A stretch of 41,391 nt of DNA. Origin: a virus. The notes beneath the pieces were generated by a model that made no database searches, was not told the DNA's origin, and saw only the letters and a list, made by a program, of their open reading frames with translations. Below are positions 1 to 8,925 of this stretch, piece by piece. The number at the start of each line of letters is the position of its first letter. Within the stretch, counting starts at the first letter, position 1. The DNA lies in IMG/VR virus record IMGVR_UViG_3300050821_005480, positions 1 through 41,391 of that record; one strand, written 5' to 3'. The translations under genes were made by a program, and so were the position numbers.

Positions 1-98
1 CGTCAATACACCACGCTGATAGAATGCAATTAAAGAACCTGCACGTTGTGTCACACCCCAATAATTAATCCTTAAAGCATCTAATGCATTTGATGTAG
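1..98. repeat. Terminal direct repeat, left copy (assembly overlap)
   Basis: Bases 1-98 are identical to bases 41294-41391. The tail sheath gene reads in frame through the joined ends, so the repeat is best read as the overlap left when a circular or circularly permuted genome was assembled. The unit genome is then 41,293 bp. A real short terminal repeat cannot be excluded from sequence alone, but a packaged end inside a structural gene would be unusual. Confidence 0.95.
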
Positions 99-1122
99 GC
101 GTATCAGTAACTGTCGGAGTGAAAGTGAAATTAGTTTGATACATATAATTTTGTGTCGCATTGATTGAGTTATAATCAGTTGCAGCCAAAATCGTCATAT
201 CTGTCATTTCTTGAAATTCATTGACCAATGTAGATGGAACAAATGTCATTGCGGTTCCAGAATAATCAATCAATGCCGCACTCCATGTTGATTGATTGGC
301 AGGTAATATAGAAACCATAAACTTATAAGTAATGTTCTGTAAATCAGTCCATGAAGCTGCTTCTACAGTTTGTGGCAAATCTAATGCACAGCCATTTGTA
401 AATAAAAATGACCCAAAATTATCAGAAGCATTCGCAGAAGAATCTAAGCACTCCGTAATAGTTTGTGCATCACTACCATCAGATAGAATAGTTCCACTAC
501 CATTCCCGATAGGTGTACCCCATCCCAATAGATTCAATATTTCTTGTCCAATTCCTGCAAGTGCAGGGATGACATTTGCATTACCAATAGCACCACCAAC
601 AAAATTGAAACTTCCTCTGATTGGTTCATAAACTACTGTTGCAGAAGTCCACATGATTCCAGTTTGTGCATTGATTGCAGCTTGTAATATTGTTGCAACA
701 TCAACTAATGTGACAGCTGTTGTAAAATCCATACCAGTCAATACATTTGTTACTCCCCCAAGAGTTAATGACAAAGCGCCAGTTGATATGAAATTAAATG
801 GCATAATTGATTTAAAAGATGTATCACCAAAAATCAATGGAGCTGTTGCGACAGCAGGATAAAATGCATAACTCAATAGCTGAGGAGTTTTAATATTTTT
901 GCTGATAAATCTGAAATAAGGATTTGCAGCGCGCAAATATTCTTCAGATGTTGTCCCAAAATATGTCCCAACATCTGAAACATTTGTGAATTCAATAATA
1001 GTACTAGTTGGAATCAATGAATTAGCACTAAATATTCGACCGCATAAACTACGCTGTCCAACATTGGCAGCACCGCCAACCCCTGAAGTAATATTTATAT
1101 ATTTTTGAAATGAAATAGCCAT
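1..1122 (-). CDS. Tail sheath protein, DUF3383 family (N-terminal part; continues at 41293)
   Basis: This is the N-terminal 374 codons of a contractile tail sheath subunit. It starts MAISFQKYINI at 1122 and is open to base 1. Joined across the circular junction to the C-terminal part ending at 40880, it gives 511 residues in one frame, a normal size for DUF3383 sheath proteins. The chain is rich in Ser, Thr, Asn and Gly, with beta-type segments such as TFTPTVTDTP and a conserved DALRINYWGVTQRAG stretch at the junction. The tail tube gene lies directly downstream and neck genes lie upstream, as expected for a sheath. It would form the contracting outer tail cylinder. The family call is from recognition of the sequence style and neighbours. 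Confidence 0.85.
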   Translation of the reverse strand, partial: MAISFQKYINITSGVGGAANVGQRSLCGRIFSANSLIPTSTIIEFTNVSDVGTYFGTTSEEYLRAANPYFRFISKNIKTPQLLSYAFYPAVATAPLIFGDTSFKSIMPFNFISTGALSLTLGGVTNVLTGMDFTTAVTLVDVATILQAAINAQTGIMWTSATVVYEPIRGSFNFVGGAIGNANVIPALAGIGQEILNLLGWGTPIGNGSGTILSDGSDAQTITECLDSSANASDNFGSFLFTNGCALDLPQTVEAASWTDLQNITYKFMVSILPANQSTWSAALIDYSGTAMTFVPSTLVNEFQEMTDMTILAATDYNSINATQNYMYQTNFTFTPTVTDTPTSNALDALRINYWGVTQRAGSLIAFYQRGVLT

Positions 1123-1124
1123 TT

Positions 1125-1661
1125 TTATACCCTATATATGTTAATAGTTTGTCGTGTAATGATGTCAACTTCTTTTGTAAATATTTGTTTATGCGTTAAA
1201 GTAAAATCAAACGACGGAGATGCAGTATTTTGATCCCTATCATTTAAAAAATATGGATTTCTAACATCAGTCAACCTTAATAATCCCACATCATTTTCTT
1301 GTAAAAATTCTATAGTATCGGTGCTTTGCATAATATAAGCAGCAGTATTAACCAAATCAGATGCTGTATATCCAATATTATTTGGATCTTGCTTAACTAA
1401 AGCCGAAACTTGAAAAGTTGTTTCGTAATATTGAACTTCACTTCTAATCATCAAGTTATTTATAATATCTAACTTGCTTAAGTCACTCTTGAATCCATAT
1501 CTTTTGTCATACAATTTATAAAATGAAACAAGCGGTGTATCTATTATTCCTTGAGAAGTCGGCTGAAATGATTGTTGCACAGTAATATTGCTATATCCTA
1601 AATCTGTAAATCCAGTATTCAAGAGTGGCAAAAATAATCTAATCAGATCGTTATCAAGCAT
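1125..1661 (-). CDS. Neck/tail terminator-like protein (LIC_12616 / gp12-like type)
   Basis: This 178-residue protein sits between a head-tail joining protein and the tail sheath, the usual place of the tail or neck terminator in DUF3383-type myophages. The N-terminal LIRLFLPLLNTGF segment and the central YYETTFQVSAL segment (a strand typical of terminator folds) fit that family. It overlaps the upstream gene by 8 nt and ends 2 nt before the sheath start, so it is probably translationally coupled. It would cap the tail tube and sheath and meet the head connector. The assignment rests on position and length and on moderate motif resemblance. Confidence 0.6.
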   Translation of the reverse strand: MLDNDLIRLFLPLLNTGFTDLGYSNITVQQSFQPTSQGIIDTPLVSFYKLYDKRYGFKSDLSKLDIINNLMIRSEVQYYETTFQVSALVKQDPNNIGYTASDLVNTAAYIMQSTDTIEFLQENDVGLLRLTDVRNPYFLNDRDQNTASPSFDFTLTHKQIFTKEVDIITRQTINIYRV

Positions 1662-2025
1662 TGTCTATTTTCACACACAAAACTGCTTCCCATTCATCAA
1701 ATGGATACCATTCTGTTCTAGATTGAACCTGATATTCATCTCCTTCAAATACTAATTTATCACCAGAAGTTCCACGTGAAACGTCTATAATATTTTTCAA
1801 AACATAGAAATTAAAATATGATTTCTGAAAATCTAATCCATAACTCTCGTACAAGTTTCTAGGTATTGGCTGAAAGCTTCCTTCTACATTTATCGGCAAA
1901 TCATATGTTGCAACATATTCACCGACATCGTTCAAAGTTCGTCCATTTTCTTTGTAATACAATAATACTGATCTACCAATTAAGCTCAGCGCATCTGCTA
2001 ATAAATTTGAGCTTATTATGTTCAT
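1654..2025 (-). CDS. Head-tail joining / collar-like protein
   Basis: This is a 123-residue protein in the neck gene block. It contains a beta-rich core (VEGSFQPIPRNLYESYGLDF, DKLVFEGDEYQVQSRTEW) with the pattern of phage collar or head-tail joining proteins, in which a short strand after a proposed W/Y/F-rich turn closes the barrel. Its ATG overlaps the stop of the upstream gene by one base (TAATG), and its end overlaps the next start by 8 nt. It probably forms a ring between portal connector and tail. No catalytic motif is visible. Confidence 0.55.
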   Translation of the reverse strand: MNIISSNLLADALSLIGRSVLLYYKENGRTLNDVGEYVATYDLPINVEGSFQPIPRNLYESYGLDFQKSYFNFYVLKNIIDVSRGTSGDKLVFEGDEYQVQSRTEWYPFDEWEAVLCVKIDNA

Positions 2026-2534
2026 TATGGTTTTTGTTCAACAATGTAGGTCAAAGTGTTAAGCATAGTTTTAGTTTCAACTAACGGTTTATACAAAGTG
2101 TTCTCATTCGTAATTTTCCCATTCTTTTCTTTTGATCTTCTCGATCTTCTTGTAGATTCAGCCAATGGTGGATTTTGCAATTTGGTGATCGTTTCTTTTA
2201 TGTCACCAGATGATACTTGACCTATCACTTCCATTACATTATTTGCTGTTGTCTGTCCTTTTAAAACTTTCAATGATTCCAAACTTGCAATCTTCATCCA
2301 ATTATTTTTTTTCTTATTAATCGTCGATCTAATAAAAGGTCTTGGCGGTATATTCTTTGATTGGTTTCCAAATTCATTTTGTGCAGCAACAGTAGCAACA
2401 GGTACAGTTTTTCCATTTTCTGAATATTGAGCAGAACTAAACCAGCCCACACTTGTACTCAATTTATCGAAATCACCAATCAACTTTGAAAATTTTTCTA
2501 ATCCGCCATGATTGATTTGACGTGTTACTTTCAA
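2025..2534 (-). CDS. HK97 gp10-like neck / tail completion protein
   Basis: The motif VAAQNEFG followed by IPPRPFIRSTI (near residues 50-70) is characteristic of the HK97-gp10-like and related tail completion proteins of phage neck modules. I chose a TTG start at 2534. It gives a 169-residue product, overlaps the previous stop (TTGA) and lies 6 nt after a perfect GGAGG, whereas the upstream GTG at 2549 would place that site inside the gene. The C-terminal half is Lys/Arg/Ser rich (TRRSRRSKEKNGK). It lies between the DUF4054 adaptor and the collar protein. Confidence 0.65.
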   Translation of the reverse strand: MKVTRQINHGGLEKFSKLIGDFDKLSTSVGWFSSAQYSENGKTVPVATVAAQNEFGNQSKNIPPRPFIRSTINKKKNNWMKIASLESLKVLKGQTTANNVMEVIGQVSSGDIKETITKLQNPPLAESTRRSRRSKEKNGKITNENTLYKPLVETKTMLNTLTYIVEQKP

Positions 2535-2971
2535 CAAAAACCTCCCCACGAATTCCTAAAAGTTGGGCTCTGAGGCACACCGCCAACTGTAAAACCTCCA
2601 ACAGTCACTAAGCTTAGAAATGCCATAAGCTCTTGACCACGAGCTGTTTGACCTAGCCAGTATTGCCACTGATTTGCAAAAGGGGGTGGTTTGATAGCAA
2701 CAGATATTTTATCAATGGTCGTAGAAATTCTAATACCAGGCGATAATTTAGATAAAATATTGTCACCCATTGCAGTTAAATGCGCTGTCATGAAATATAG
2801 CGCATTCTCCCTTTTACAGCCTGCCAACCAGCATTCATCAAATGGAAAAATATAACATGTTGCTAAATCCCAATATCCTTGCAAAGTAAGATCAGGATAT
2901 AAGATAACGTCACTATATTCTGGAAACATAGTCCTAAATCTAGTGACGTCGAATGTGTACATTACTGCCAT
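2531..2971 (-). CDS. DUF4054 head-tail adaptor protein
   Basis: This 146-residue protein matches the DUF4054 pattern. An N-terminal FRTMFPEYSD is followed by YPDLTLQGYWDLATCYI, a central LTAMGDNILSKLSPGIR, then TIDKISVAIKPPP and WQYWLGQTARGQELMAFL. Members of this family are neck adaptors in myophage clusters that also carry DUF3383 sheath and DUF2184 capsid genes, exactly as here. It is preceded by the small post-capsid gene and overlaps the gp10-like gene by 4 nt. The role is inferred as joining portal to neck. Confidence 0.8.
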   Translation of the reverse strand: MAVMYTFDVTRFRTMFPEYSDVILYPDLTLQGYWDLATCYIFPFDECWLAGCKRENALYFMTAHLTAMGDNILSKLSPGIRISTTIDKISVAIKPPPFANQWQYWLGQTARGQELMAFLSLVTVGGFTVGGVPQSPTFRNSWGGFC

Positions 2972-2976
2972 TTAAT

Positions 2977-3369
2977 TTACTCTTTTGCGTCCTTCAATTC
3001 TTTTTGAAAAGTTTTATTTTTTCTCAAAGAAGGATTTTTCATATCTTCGGCAGTATAAGGTGTTGAATTATCCCTTTTTTCCATAGTTTCAATGGCTTTA
3101 TTGATAGACTTATCTTTTCTGTCAATAGTGATATAACCATTTTGCATATGAAGCCTAAAAGTTGGGTCTTTCTGCAATGATTCTAAATCTTCATCAGATA
3201 CTGGAGTAACTGCACCTTTTGGAGTAATTAAAGCGCCATCAACTTTTTGAAGAACATTTGCACCTCCATTTATCCTAATATCTCTTAAAGAAGTCGAATT
3301 GCCGCTAGCTTCTTTTTTGTAAACAGGATAAACATTTGTGCTACTTAATGTTGAATATACATAGTTCAT
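2977..3369 (-). CDS. Conserved capsid-associated phage protein, function unknown
   Basis: The preferred start is ATG at 3369, giving 130 residues. A GGAG lies 8-9 nt upstream and the start follows the capsid gene stop at 3372. The upstream ATG at 3402 lies inside the capsid gene with no ribosome site. The middle has a pattern I associate with small proteins next to DUF2184 capsid genes: GGANVLQKVDGALITPKGAV, then TPVSDEDLESL, then FRLHMQNGYITI. The C-terminus is Lys-rich and charged. No enzyme motif is visible. It may be a capsid-binding or connector accessory protein. Confidence 0.7.
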   Translation of the reverse strand: MNYVYSTLSSTNVYPVYKKEASGNSTSLRDIRINGGANVLQKVDGALITPKGAVTPVSDEDLESLQKDPTFRLHMQNGYITIDRKDKSINKAIETMEKRDNSTPYTAEDMKNPSLRKNKTFQKELKDAKE

Positions 3370-3371
3370 AA

Positions 3372-4487
3372 TTAAACTCCGGATGCTCTGTAAACTGCCC
3401 ATGGACGACCCAAATAGGTACCAGCGGTAGCATTAGAATATGCTTCACGATAACCATTTGTTAATTTCTCAACACCTAACGAAATAAATTTAGTTGGCAC
3501 ATATTGAGAAAATACTCGACCACCATCAGTAGAATTATCACTCACTTTATCAGCATAAAGATATGCTGCATTTGCGCCACCATTAGCACCATCAAGTTCT
3601 GGCGCACCAACAACACGCATGTTTTTATAAGTTTGATTGATATATTCTTGTACAGAATTACCAAATGTTGAAACAGTATTTAAATACTGAATAGCAGCAA
3701 GCGGTAATGCTAAAGTTAGATCATCTTTGAATGGATCAATATTACCTTTAGACTGTGTAATCAATGCAGATGAGAAAATCTGTATATCATTAACAATCTC
3801 AAGATATGTTTTTGTTGACCATTGTGTAAAACCTGAAACACCCAATGGCACCGTTACATATGCAGGTAACGTAGGATCATTTAAGAATCCGTAAGTTTGA
3901 CCAGCACCATTGTTATAACCAAAAAATCCGATTTGATTACGTAAAATTTCGAGCTGATTTACAGAAGATTCACGTTTTTGTGCGCCTGAATCTACACGAA
4001 TCTCGCTTGCTCTTTGCTCTTCTAAAGTATTAACTTGAATACCGTCATGGCCTCGGAAAATAGTACGAGTTTCAAAGTTGGTGTTGTATGATGATTGTGG
4101 AAAGTTATTGTAATCACCGTAAGGCTGTGGCAATCCTAAATTTTCCATAGTGGCAATAACTACTTGCTCCATATGCCAATTTGCTACTGTTGCAATACCG
4201 ACCAATTCATCAATCTTACGGACTGCTGTAATTACATAAATGAATCCAGGAACCCAGCTTTGCAAAAACTGCACCGGAGTCCCAATGCTTGGGGTTGTAA
4301 TAGGGGAGGGAATATCATCCATTGCATATGCCATTCTTTGAGCAAGTTCTTTATTAAAATGAATGCCAACTTTTTCCCACCCATCAAACGCATCTTTTTT
4401 AGTTACATCAAAATTTTTAAATTGCGCAATATTTCTACCAGAGATATAGCTATGCTCTTTAGAAACACTGTTAGTCATAATGTTCAT
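3372..4487 (-). CDS. Major capsid protein, DUF2184 family
   Basis: This 371-residue protein forms the phage head shell. Its length, its position after protease and cement genes and motifs such as VPGFIYVITAVRKIDELVG, FRGHDGIQVNTLEEQRA, FGYNNGAGQTYGFLND and a TYLGRPWAVYRASGV C-terminus agree with the DUF2184 major capsid family (HK97 fold). AGGA lies 10 nt before the ATG at 4487. An in-frame ATG nine bases later is a less well spaced alternative. It is followed 21 nt upstream by the cement protein gene, an arrangement typical of this head module. Confidence 0.9.
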   Translation of the reverse strand: MNIMTNSVSKEHSYISGRNIAQFKNFDVTKKDAFDGWEKVGIHFNKELAQRMAYAMDDIPSPITTPSIGTPVQFLQSWVPGFIYVITAVRKIDELVGIATVANWHMEQVVIATMENLGLPQPYGDYNNFPQSSYNTNFETRTIFRGHDGIQVNTLEEQRASEIRVDSGAQKRESSVNQLEILRNQIGFFGYNNGAGQTYGFLNDPTLPAYVTVPLGVSGFTQWSTKTYLEIVNDIQIFSSALITQSKGNIDPFKDDLTLALPLAAIQYLNTVSTFGNSVQEYINQTYKNMRVVGAPELDGANGGANAAYLYADKVSDNSTDGGRVFSQYVPTKFISLGVEKLTNGYREAYSNATAGTYLGRPWAVYRASGV

Positions 4488-4508
4488 AGTTTTTTTATCC
4501 TATTGTAA

Positions 4509-5024
4509 TTAAACTGGAATTTCTGGGGTTGTAGTTAATCGAATAACCGCTAAACCAGCACCCGACACTGTGTATCTGTCTACGACCGCATAAGCAGAAG
4601 ATTTACCAACAGGCAATGCAGTTCCGGGAGCAACTGTTTCCAATGCGCCTGTAATGTTGTCATATAGAACCAAATCACCAATTGCCGCTGCCGCAGGTAA
4701 TTGAACAATTACACAGCCCATGTTTAACATTTCAACGATTACATTATTTGGTACTGTTAAAGTAGGTGCCAATGGATTACCGATAATACCGACAGATTTA
4801 ACAGCTTTAGGATTTGCCATAATCCCGGCAAACACAGCTGTTCCCAATGGATTACCAGATTGTGCTACGCCTTCTGATAAAATTGTAAATGCTGTACCGA
4901 AAATATTAGTAGTTGGATCAGCAGATAACAAAGAAAATGGTTCGCATCTCACTGTGCCATTATCATACAACTCACCCGGAACACCGAAACCTTGTACAAA
5001 ATTTACACTAGTTTGAATACCCAT
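4509..5024 (-). CDS. Head decoration / structural cement protein
   Basis: This 171-residue, Gly/Ala/Val/Thr-rich beta protein has no long helices. It starts MGIQTSVNFVQGFGVPGELY and carries repeated short strands (TAFTILSEGVAQSGNPLG, VVDRYTVSGAGLAVIRLT). That is the pattern of the cement proteins found between the DUF2213 protease and the DUF2184 capsid gene, which stabilise the capsid at three-fold sites. It sits 3 nt after the protease gene and 21 nt before the capsid gene. Confidence 0.75.
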   Translation of the reverse strand: MGIQTSVNFVQGFGVPGELYDNGTVRCEPFSLLSADPTTNIFGTAFTILSEGVAQSGNPLGTAVFAGIMANPKAVKSVGIIGNPLAPTLTVPNNVIVEMLNMGCVIVQLPAAAAIGDLVLYDNITGALETVAPGTALPVGKSSAYAVVDRYTVSGAGLAVIRLTTTPEIPV

Positions 5025-5026
5025 GA

Positions 5027-6352
5027 TTATTTACCTCCATTGATATATTTCTGAACCTGACTACCAGATGATTTATGTTTAGAATCCATAGAAATCATTT
5101 TCCCCGCATGATCAGGTAATCCACGTGATAGAAACCCAGAAAGAACGGCATGCTCTTGGCCTAATTGACATTTGATCCCTAATTTTTTTACACCATATTG
5201 AGCAACTTCATTCAAAGTTTTATCAGCATGATCGAAAGTACCAATATGATGAGAAAGTTCAGAAGCCAATTTGTCTCTCTTTGTTATTTCTCTCATTAAA
5301 GTTTTCAAATTAAAAGAATCCATAGCTTGAGCTTTTAATTTCTTTTCAAGAGATTTCAAACGAGAGTCCATACTGTCTTTATCATCTTTATGGTCTTTCA
5401 TTTTATGATCTTTGTGATCCTTCATTTTATGATCTTTTTCTTCTTTAAGATTGTCTTCTGATTCTTCGTCTTCAACTTCTTCTTCTTCGACGATTTCCTC
5501 TTTCTCAACAACTTCTTCTTTGTCTTCCATTTCAGTTGTATCCAATAATTCTCCTTCTTCTTCCCTGACTTCTTTTTTAACAAGTTTAGCGATCATTTTT
5601 TCTAGTCTATCCATCTTTTCAGATAGATTTTCCATTGTTAGTTCGTTATCAGAACCTTCTTTTTTTTCGTACATTTTTGTGAACTCCTTACTGTCGATTG
5701 TAAAAACAAATTGATCTAGAACCGAAACATCAGGTCCTGATCTACCCTCATTTACTAAAGCTAAATGATTACCTCTAATTTTACGCTGTACATAATCATA
5801 TCGTTGACCATCATATACACCGCTCTCTTTCTCATACACACAGTTATATCCTATCGACAAATCCTTTTTATCGTATAAATCTATTTTGTCCTTCATACTT
5901 TCAGAAAATATTTTGATATTGGCCTTTAAATATCCATCATCAAAATAAACATCTTGTCCCACAACGCCTTCCGTTCCTTTCTTTTCTGCTGGTGTATATC
6001 CCTTATTTTCTTGACCCAACATGACATGATCATCAATAAAAGGAATTAATTTAAAAGATTCTATACATTCCTCATTATTTAATTCTTCTTCGGGCCTATA
6101 AACCTGAAATATTTCATCTGGTGGTAAATCTTTACTAATCTGCGCGCCCGAATATGGAAATACACCTACTTTCGAAATTGGATTATCCTTAATTTCTATC
6201 CATCCGTTTAAGTCAATTTCTCTATTAGTATCACTATCCCTTGCTTTGCTATATGCGATAGCAGCAGCTTGTTTTTCTGGATATCCAGAGTTAATCAATT
6301 CACCGATATTTTTTGATATCGTTTTTTCAGATGACCCAGACTTAAGCGGCAT
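5027..6352 (-). CDS. Prohead maturation protease (DUF2213) with scaffold-like C-terminal region
   Basis: The chosen start at 6352 gives 441 residues beginning MPLKSGSSEKTISKNI, a widely conserved N-terminal motif of these proteins. AGGAAG lies 8 nt upstream and the start overlaps the previous stop by 11 nt. The protease domain (about residues 40-235) shows DDHVMLG (His109), DLSIGY (Ser166) and GNHLALVNEGRSG (His196), consistent with the Ser-His-His triad of herpesvirus-type phage proteases. Residues 240-360 are extremely acidic and Lys-rich with repeated KDHKM units and coiled-coil potential, and residues 330-441 are helical. That part is likely the scaffold, cut away during head maturation. 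Confidence 0.85.
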   Translation of the reverse strand: MPLKSGSSEKTISKNIGELINSGYPEKQAAAIAYSKARDSDTNREIDLNGWIEIKDNPISKVGVFPYSGAQISKDLPPDEIFQVYRPEEELNNEECIESFKLIPFIDDHVMLGQENKGYTPAEKKGTEGVVGQDVYFDDGYLKANIKIFSESMKDKIDLYDKKDLSIGYNCVYEKESGVYDGQRYDYVQRKIRGNHLALVNEGRSGPDVSVLDQFVFTIDSKEFTKMYEKKEGSDNELTMENLSEKMDRLEKMIAKLVKKEVREEEGELLDTTEMEDKEEVVEKEEIVEEEEVEDEESEDNLKEEKDHKMKDHKDHKMKDHKDDKDSMDSRLKSLEKKLKAQAMDSFNLKTLMREITKRDKLASELSHHIGTFDHADKTLNEVAQYGVKKLGIKCQLGQEHAVLSGFLSRGLPDHAGKMISMDSKHKSSGSQVQKYINGGK

Positions 6353-7199
6353 TATATTCTTCCTCTTCTCCAAAATCGTAGACCGGTTTCATTGTGCAAC
6401 CACAATTTATTGCCTGTCCCGGTATTCCTCTTAATCCTGTTTTTTTATCAATTATGGGCGGATCATCAAAACTATATTTGTTTCCATCCATTTCAATATG
6501 ATCTTCACGTGGTTTCTGTCCACCACCGCTATGCAACCATATAAACTGGTTAATCCCTGCATTCTTCATCCGTTCTGCATTTACATTGTTATAGACCTTT
6601 CTTGTTTGATCTAACGCAATGTTTTTTGCTCTTCTTAAACTGATTCCTTTATATTTCTGTAATGCCGGTATTAAATTAGTTGTTCCGCTATTTGTCGTTA
6701 TTGATCTCATTACCTGACCTTTCACATCTGACAAATATTCATCTTTTATTGATTTAATCAAATTCACATTTTCAACAACTGAAGCCTTAATAATTTCCTT
6801 TAAAGTCGGACTAATTTTTTTTACATCTAATGTCAAATCATTTCCGAACTTCTGTAAACTTCTACTAAGAGATATACTGCTAGCCTGAACTTGTCTTTTT
6901 ACCATTAACTTTGCAATTAGTTTTGACTTAAAGTTAAACAAAAGACTAAACTTATCTGTTATTTTATTAGTCAATATTCTTGCTTGGCTACTAATACTTT
7001 CGTCTTGCGCAGAGCTGAAATACTGTTCTGCAAAATCACTATCGAACAATTTAAGAACTGATCTCTCAGTCTCATTGATTACTTTCATCATCAACTTCTT
7101 AATATTTCTGACATAATCAGCTTGTTCGCTAACGTTATAACTTAACCTTGTTCCCTGCATTCTTGATTCATTTTTTTTAATTCTTTTTTTACTAGCCAT
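6342..7199 (-). CDS. Minor head protein, SPP1 gp7 / Mu gpF family
   Basis: This 285-residue protein is Lys-rich and helical for its first 190 residues. The C-terminal domain is typical of phage head morphogenesis proteins: KNIALDQTRKVYNNVNAERM, GINQFIWLHSGGGQKPREDH, DGNKYSF, then GIPGQAINCGCTMKPVY with the conserved G-x-x-x-N-C-x-C. Such proteins bind the portal and are packaged in small numbers in the head. It lies between the portal and the protease, the normal place. Confidence 0.85.
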   Translation of the reverse strand: MASKKRIKKNESRMQGTRLSYNVSEQADYVRNIKKLMMKVINETERSVLKLFDSDFAEQYFSSAQDESISSQARILTNKITDKFSLLFNFKSKLIAKLMVKRQVQASSISLSRSLQKFGNDLTLDVKKISPTLKEIIKASVVENVNLIKSIKDEYLSDVKGQVMRSITTNSGTTNLIPALQKYKGISLRRAKNIALDQTRKVYNNVNAERMKNAGINQFIWLHSGGGQKPREDHIEMDGNKYSFDDPPIIDKKTGLRGIPGQAINCGCTMKPVYDFGEEEEYNAA

Positions 7200-7327
7200 T
7201 TAACATAATCTTCCAAAAATCCACCGTTATTTGATTTTATATCTAGTGGTGAAGGCGGTGGTGATGGCCTTGTTCCATCATATCTAGTATCGTGTATGGG
7301 TGGTGTATTCTCTTGTTTTTTACTCAT
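7142..7327 (-). CDS. Small proline-rich protein, unknown function
   Basis: This 61-residue ORF has its ATG overlapping the portal stop (ATGA) and a GGAA just upstream. It fills the otherwise empty 125 nt between portal and minor head genes and overlaps the latter by 58 nt in another frame. The N-terminal half is Pro/Ser/Thr-rich ([11 protein letters not shown]) and the C-terminal half is a Lys/Glu-rich helix ([14 protein letters not shown]). I do not recognise a family. The overlap arrangement supports it being translated. Confidence 0.55.
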   Translation of the reverse strand: MSKKQENTPPIHDTRYDGTRPSPPPSPLDIKSNNGGFLEDYVKWLVKKELKKMNQECREQG

Positions 7328-8925
7328 TTCCAGAATCTTTTTAATTTCTTTTCGTGAATTTCTCTTTCATTTGGATCAGCCATTTCATTTTCATCATCAT
7401 CAGGATCACCAAAAAATTCTTGTTCTTCATTCTCTAAATCTTCATCATCGATACTTAATCCGTTATATCCACTATTCTTATCATTGACTAATTTTGTTCT
7501 TACATCATTTGGACTCAATACTGCTGCTGCAATATAAGCAACATCTTGTTCAGCTTTATGCTTATTAATTTCAGCTTTCTCTTTTGATGTAAAGCTATCT
7601 AAACTATTCCACGATATCGATGTACAAAAATAATCAATTCCATATTTCGGCATGATCTCAGATTTAATCAACAATTCATGATGACGTTCAACCAATGGTG
7701 TTAGATCATGCTCTTGTATGCTTTCCAGTTCTTCATGATAATTCGCTTCTTCATATTCACCTGTAGCATTAAACCCTTTTGGAGTAGTTCCCAACAATTT
7801 AACCGCTGGAACATTCGCCGCTGCCGCTACAATCTGATACTGAGACATCATGACTGCATCAAAATCAGCCAGACTCGTATCTAACTGCATGACTTCTTCT
7901 TCTAACCCTATAAACTTTTCTGCATAGTTATCTCTGAAATACTGACCATGCCTTACCCTTTGTTCAAACTTATGCTGATTCAATACTGCCTGCCCTAAAT
8001 CTATTTTTGTCACCAGTAATCGTTTCGTCATTGCAAGATGCGGTGCTTCATTAGCAGTACGTTCAGCAGCAGATACTCTCTCGTATATCTTTTGAGGAAT
8101 TGGAACGCCCCCATAAAAATATGTTGGTTTCAATTCATCCGCTACTTCAGTCGTACGTATAATCACCAAATGACTGCGATGTATTCTCTGACCGTTAACC
8201 TGCCACCAAGTCGGCTCATAAAAATATAAGCTTGCAGGATTAGCAGAAGCTTCCATGTCCAAATTTGGCACTATCCAGTACGGATCAATCTGAACAATAC
8301 CCTTGTAGCTCCCGGGTTCTACACCATCGATATTAAATGGCTTCAAATAATAATCAGGATCATTCGACAGAACCTTAAACATCGCAATTCTGATACCAAA
8401 TACCCGACTCATCTTTACAAACTCGACACAATTCTTATTAAGCTTGTATTTGATATCTAACTTCTTAATTTCTTCAAGAACTGCCGGATCAACTTCAGTC
8501 CCATCGTTAACTGTTAACTCAAACCCTTTTCGTGTCGCATCTTTTGCGGGCATCAAACATGCTTTATCAATAAGCCAATGTTGTGCCAAAATTGCGCACA
8601 TCTGATGACCGATAAATCCTTGCGATGCGTACCATGCTAAGTTAGCAACTGATACAGTATTTCCAAACTGATTAAACTGGTTACCACACGAATTAAATGC
8701 GTTATCCATTGCGGCGCCTTCAGGTAAATCTACTATGTCATCATGTACACTTCGTTGAATTGAAGTCTTCAGAGCTTGCTCAATAATGATAGGCTCGTCA
8801 GATTTATTACCTACAGCATTTAAAAACAAATCCTCTAAACTTTTATTTGAAAATGAAGTTTTTTCCTCAGTGACATTTTCTTGTTCAACTTTCTTTTTGA
8901 ACATGTTAGTAAATTTAAATGTCAT
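7324..8925 (-). CDS. Portal protein, DUF1073 family
   Basis: This 533-residue protein forms the ring at the packaging vertex. It shows the DUF1073 layout: [19 protein letters not shown] near residue 95, [20 protein letters not shown], a VFGIRIAMF segment, IHRSHLVII, a long helix, and [20 protein letters not shown] followed by an amphipathic stretch. It follows the large terminase with an 11-nt overlap and precedes the minor head gene. Some relatives carry an Acb1-type anti-CBASS phosphodiesterase domain. I see no paired H-x-T/S motifs here, and the end is simply an acidic, Lys-terminated tail. Confidence 0.85.
   Translation of the reverse strand: MTFKFTNMFKKKVEQENVTEEKTSFSNKSLEDLFLNAVGNKSDEPIIIEQALKTSIQRSVHDDIVDLPEGAAMDNAFNSCGNQFNQFGNTVSVANLAWYASQGFIGHQMCAILAQHWLIDKACLMPAKDATRKGFELTVNDGTEVDPAVLEEIKKLDIKYKLNKNCVEFVKMSRVFGIRIAMFKVLSNDPDYYLKPFNIDGVEPGSYKGIVQIDPYWIVPNLDMEASANPASLYFYEPTWWQVNGQRIHRSHLVIIRTTEVADELKPTYFYGGVPIPQKIYERVSAAERTANEAPHLAMTKRLLVTKIDLGQAVLNQHKFEQRVRHGQYFRDNYAEKFIGLEEEVMQLDTSLADFDAVMMSQYQIVAAAANVPAVKLLGTTPKGFNATGEYEEANYHEELESIQEHDLTPLVERHHELLIKSEIMPKYGIDYFCTSISWNSLDSFTSKEKAEINKHKAEQDVAYIAAAVLSPNDVRTKLVNDKNSGYNGLSIDDEDLENEEQEFFGDPDDDENEMADPNEREIHEKKLKRFWK

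Noticed and set aside
7324-8925. Acb1 anti-CBASS domain in the portal protein
   Set aside because: DUF1073 proteins can be linked to Acb1, but no pair of H-x-T/S catalytic motifs is present and the length is explained by the portal alone.
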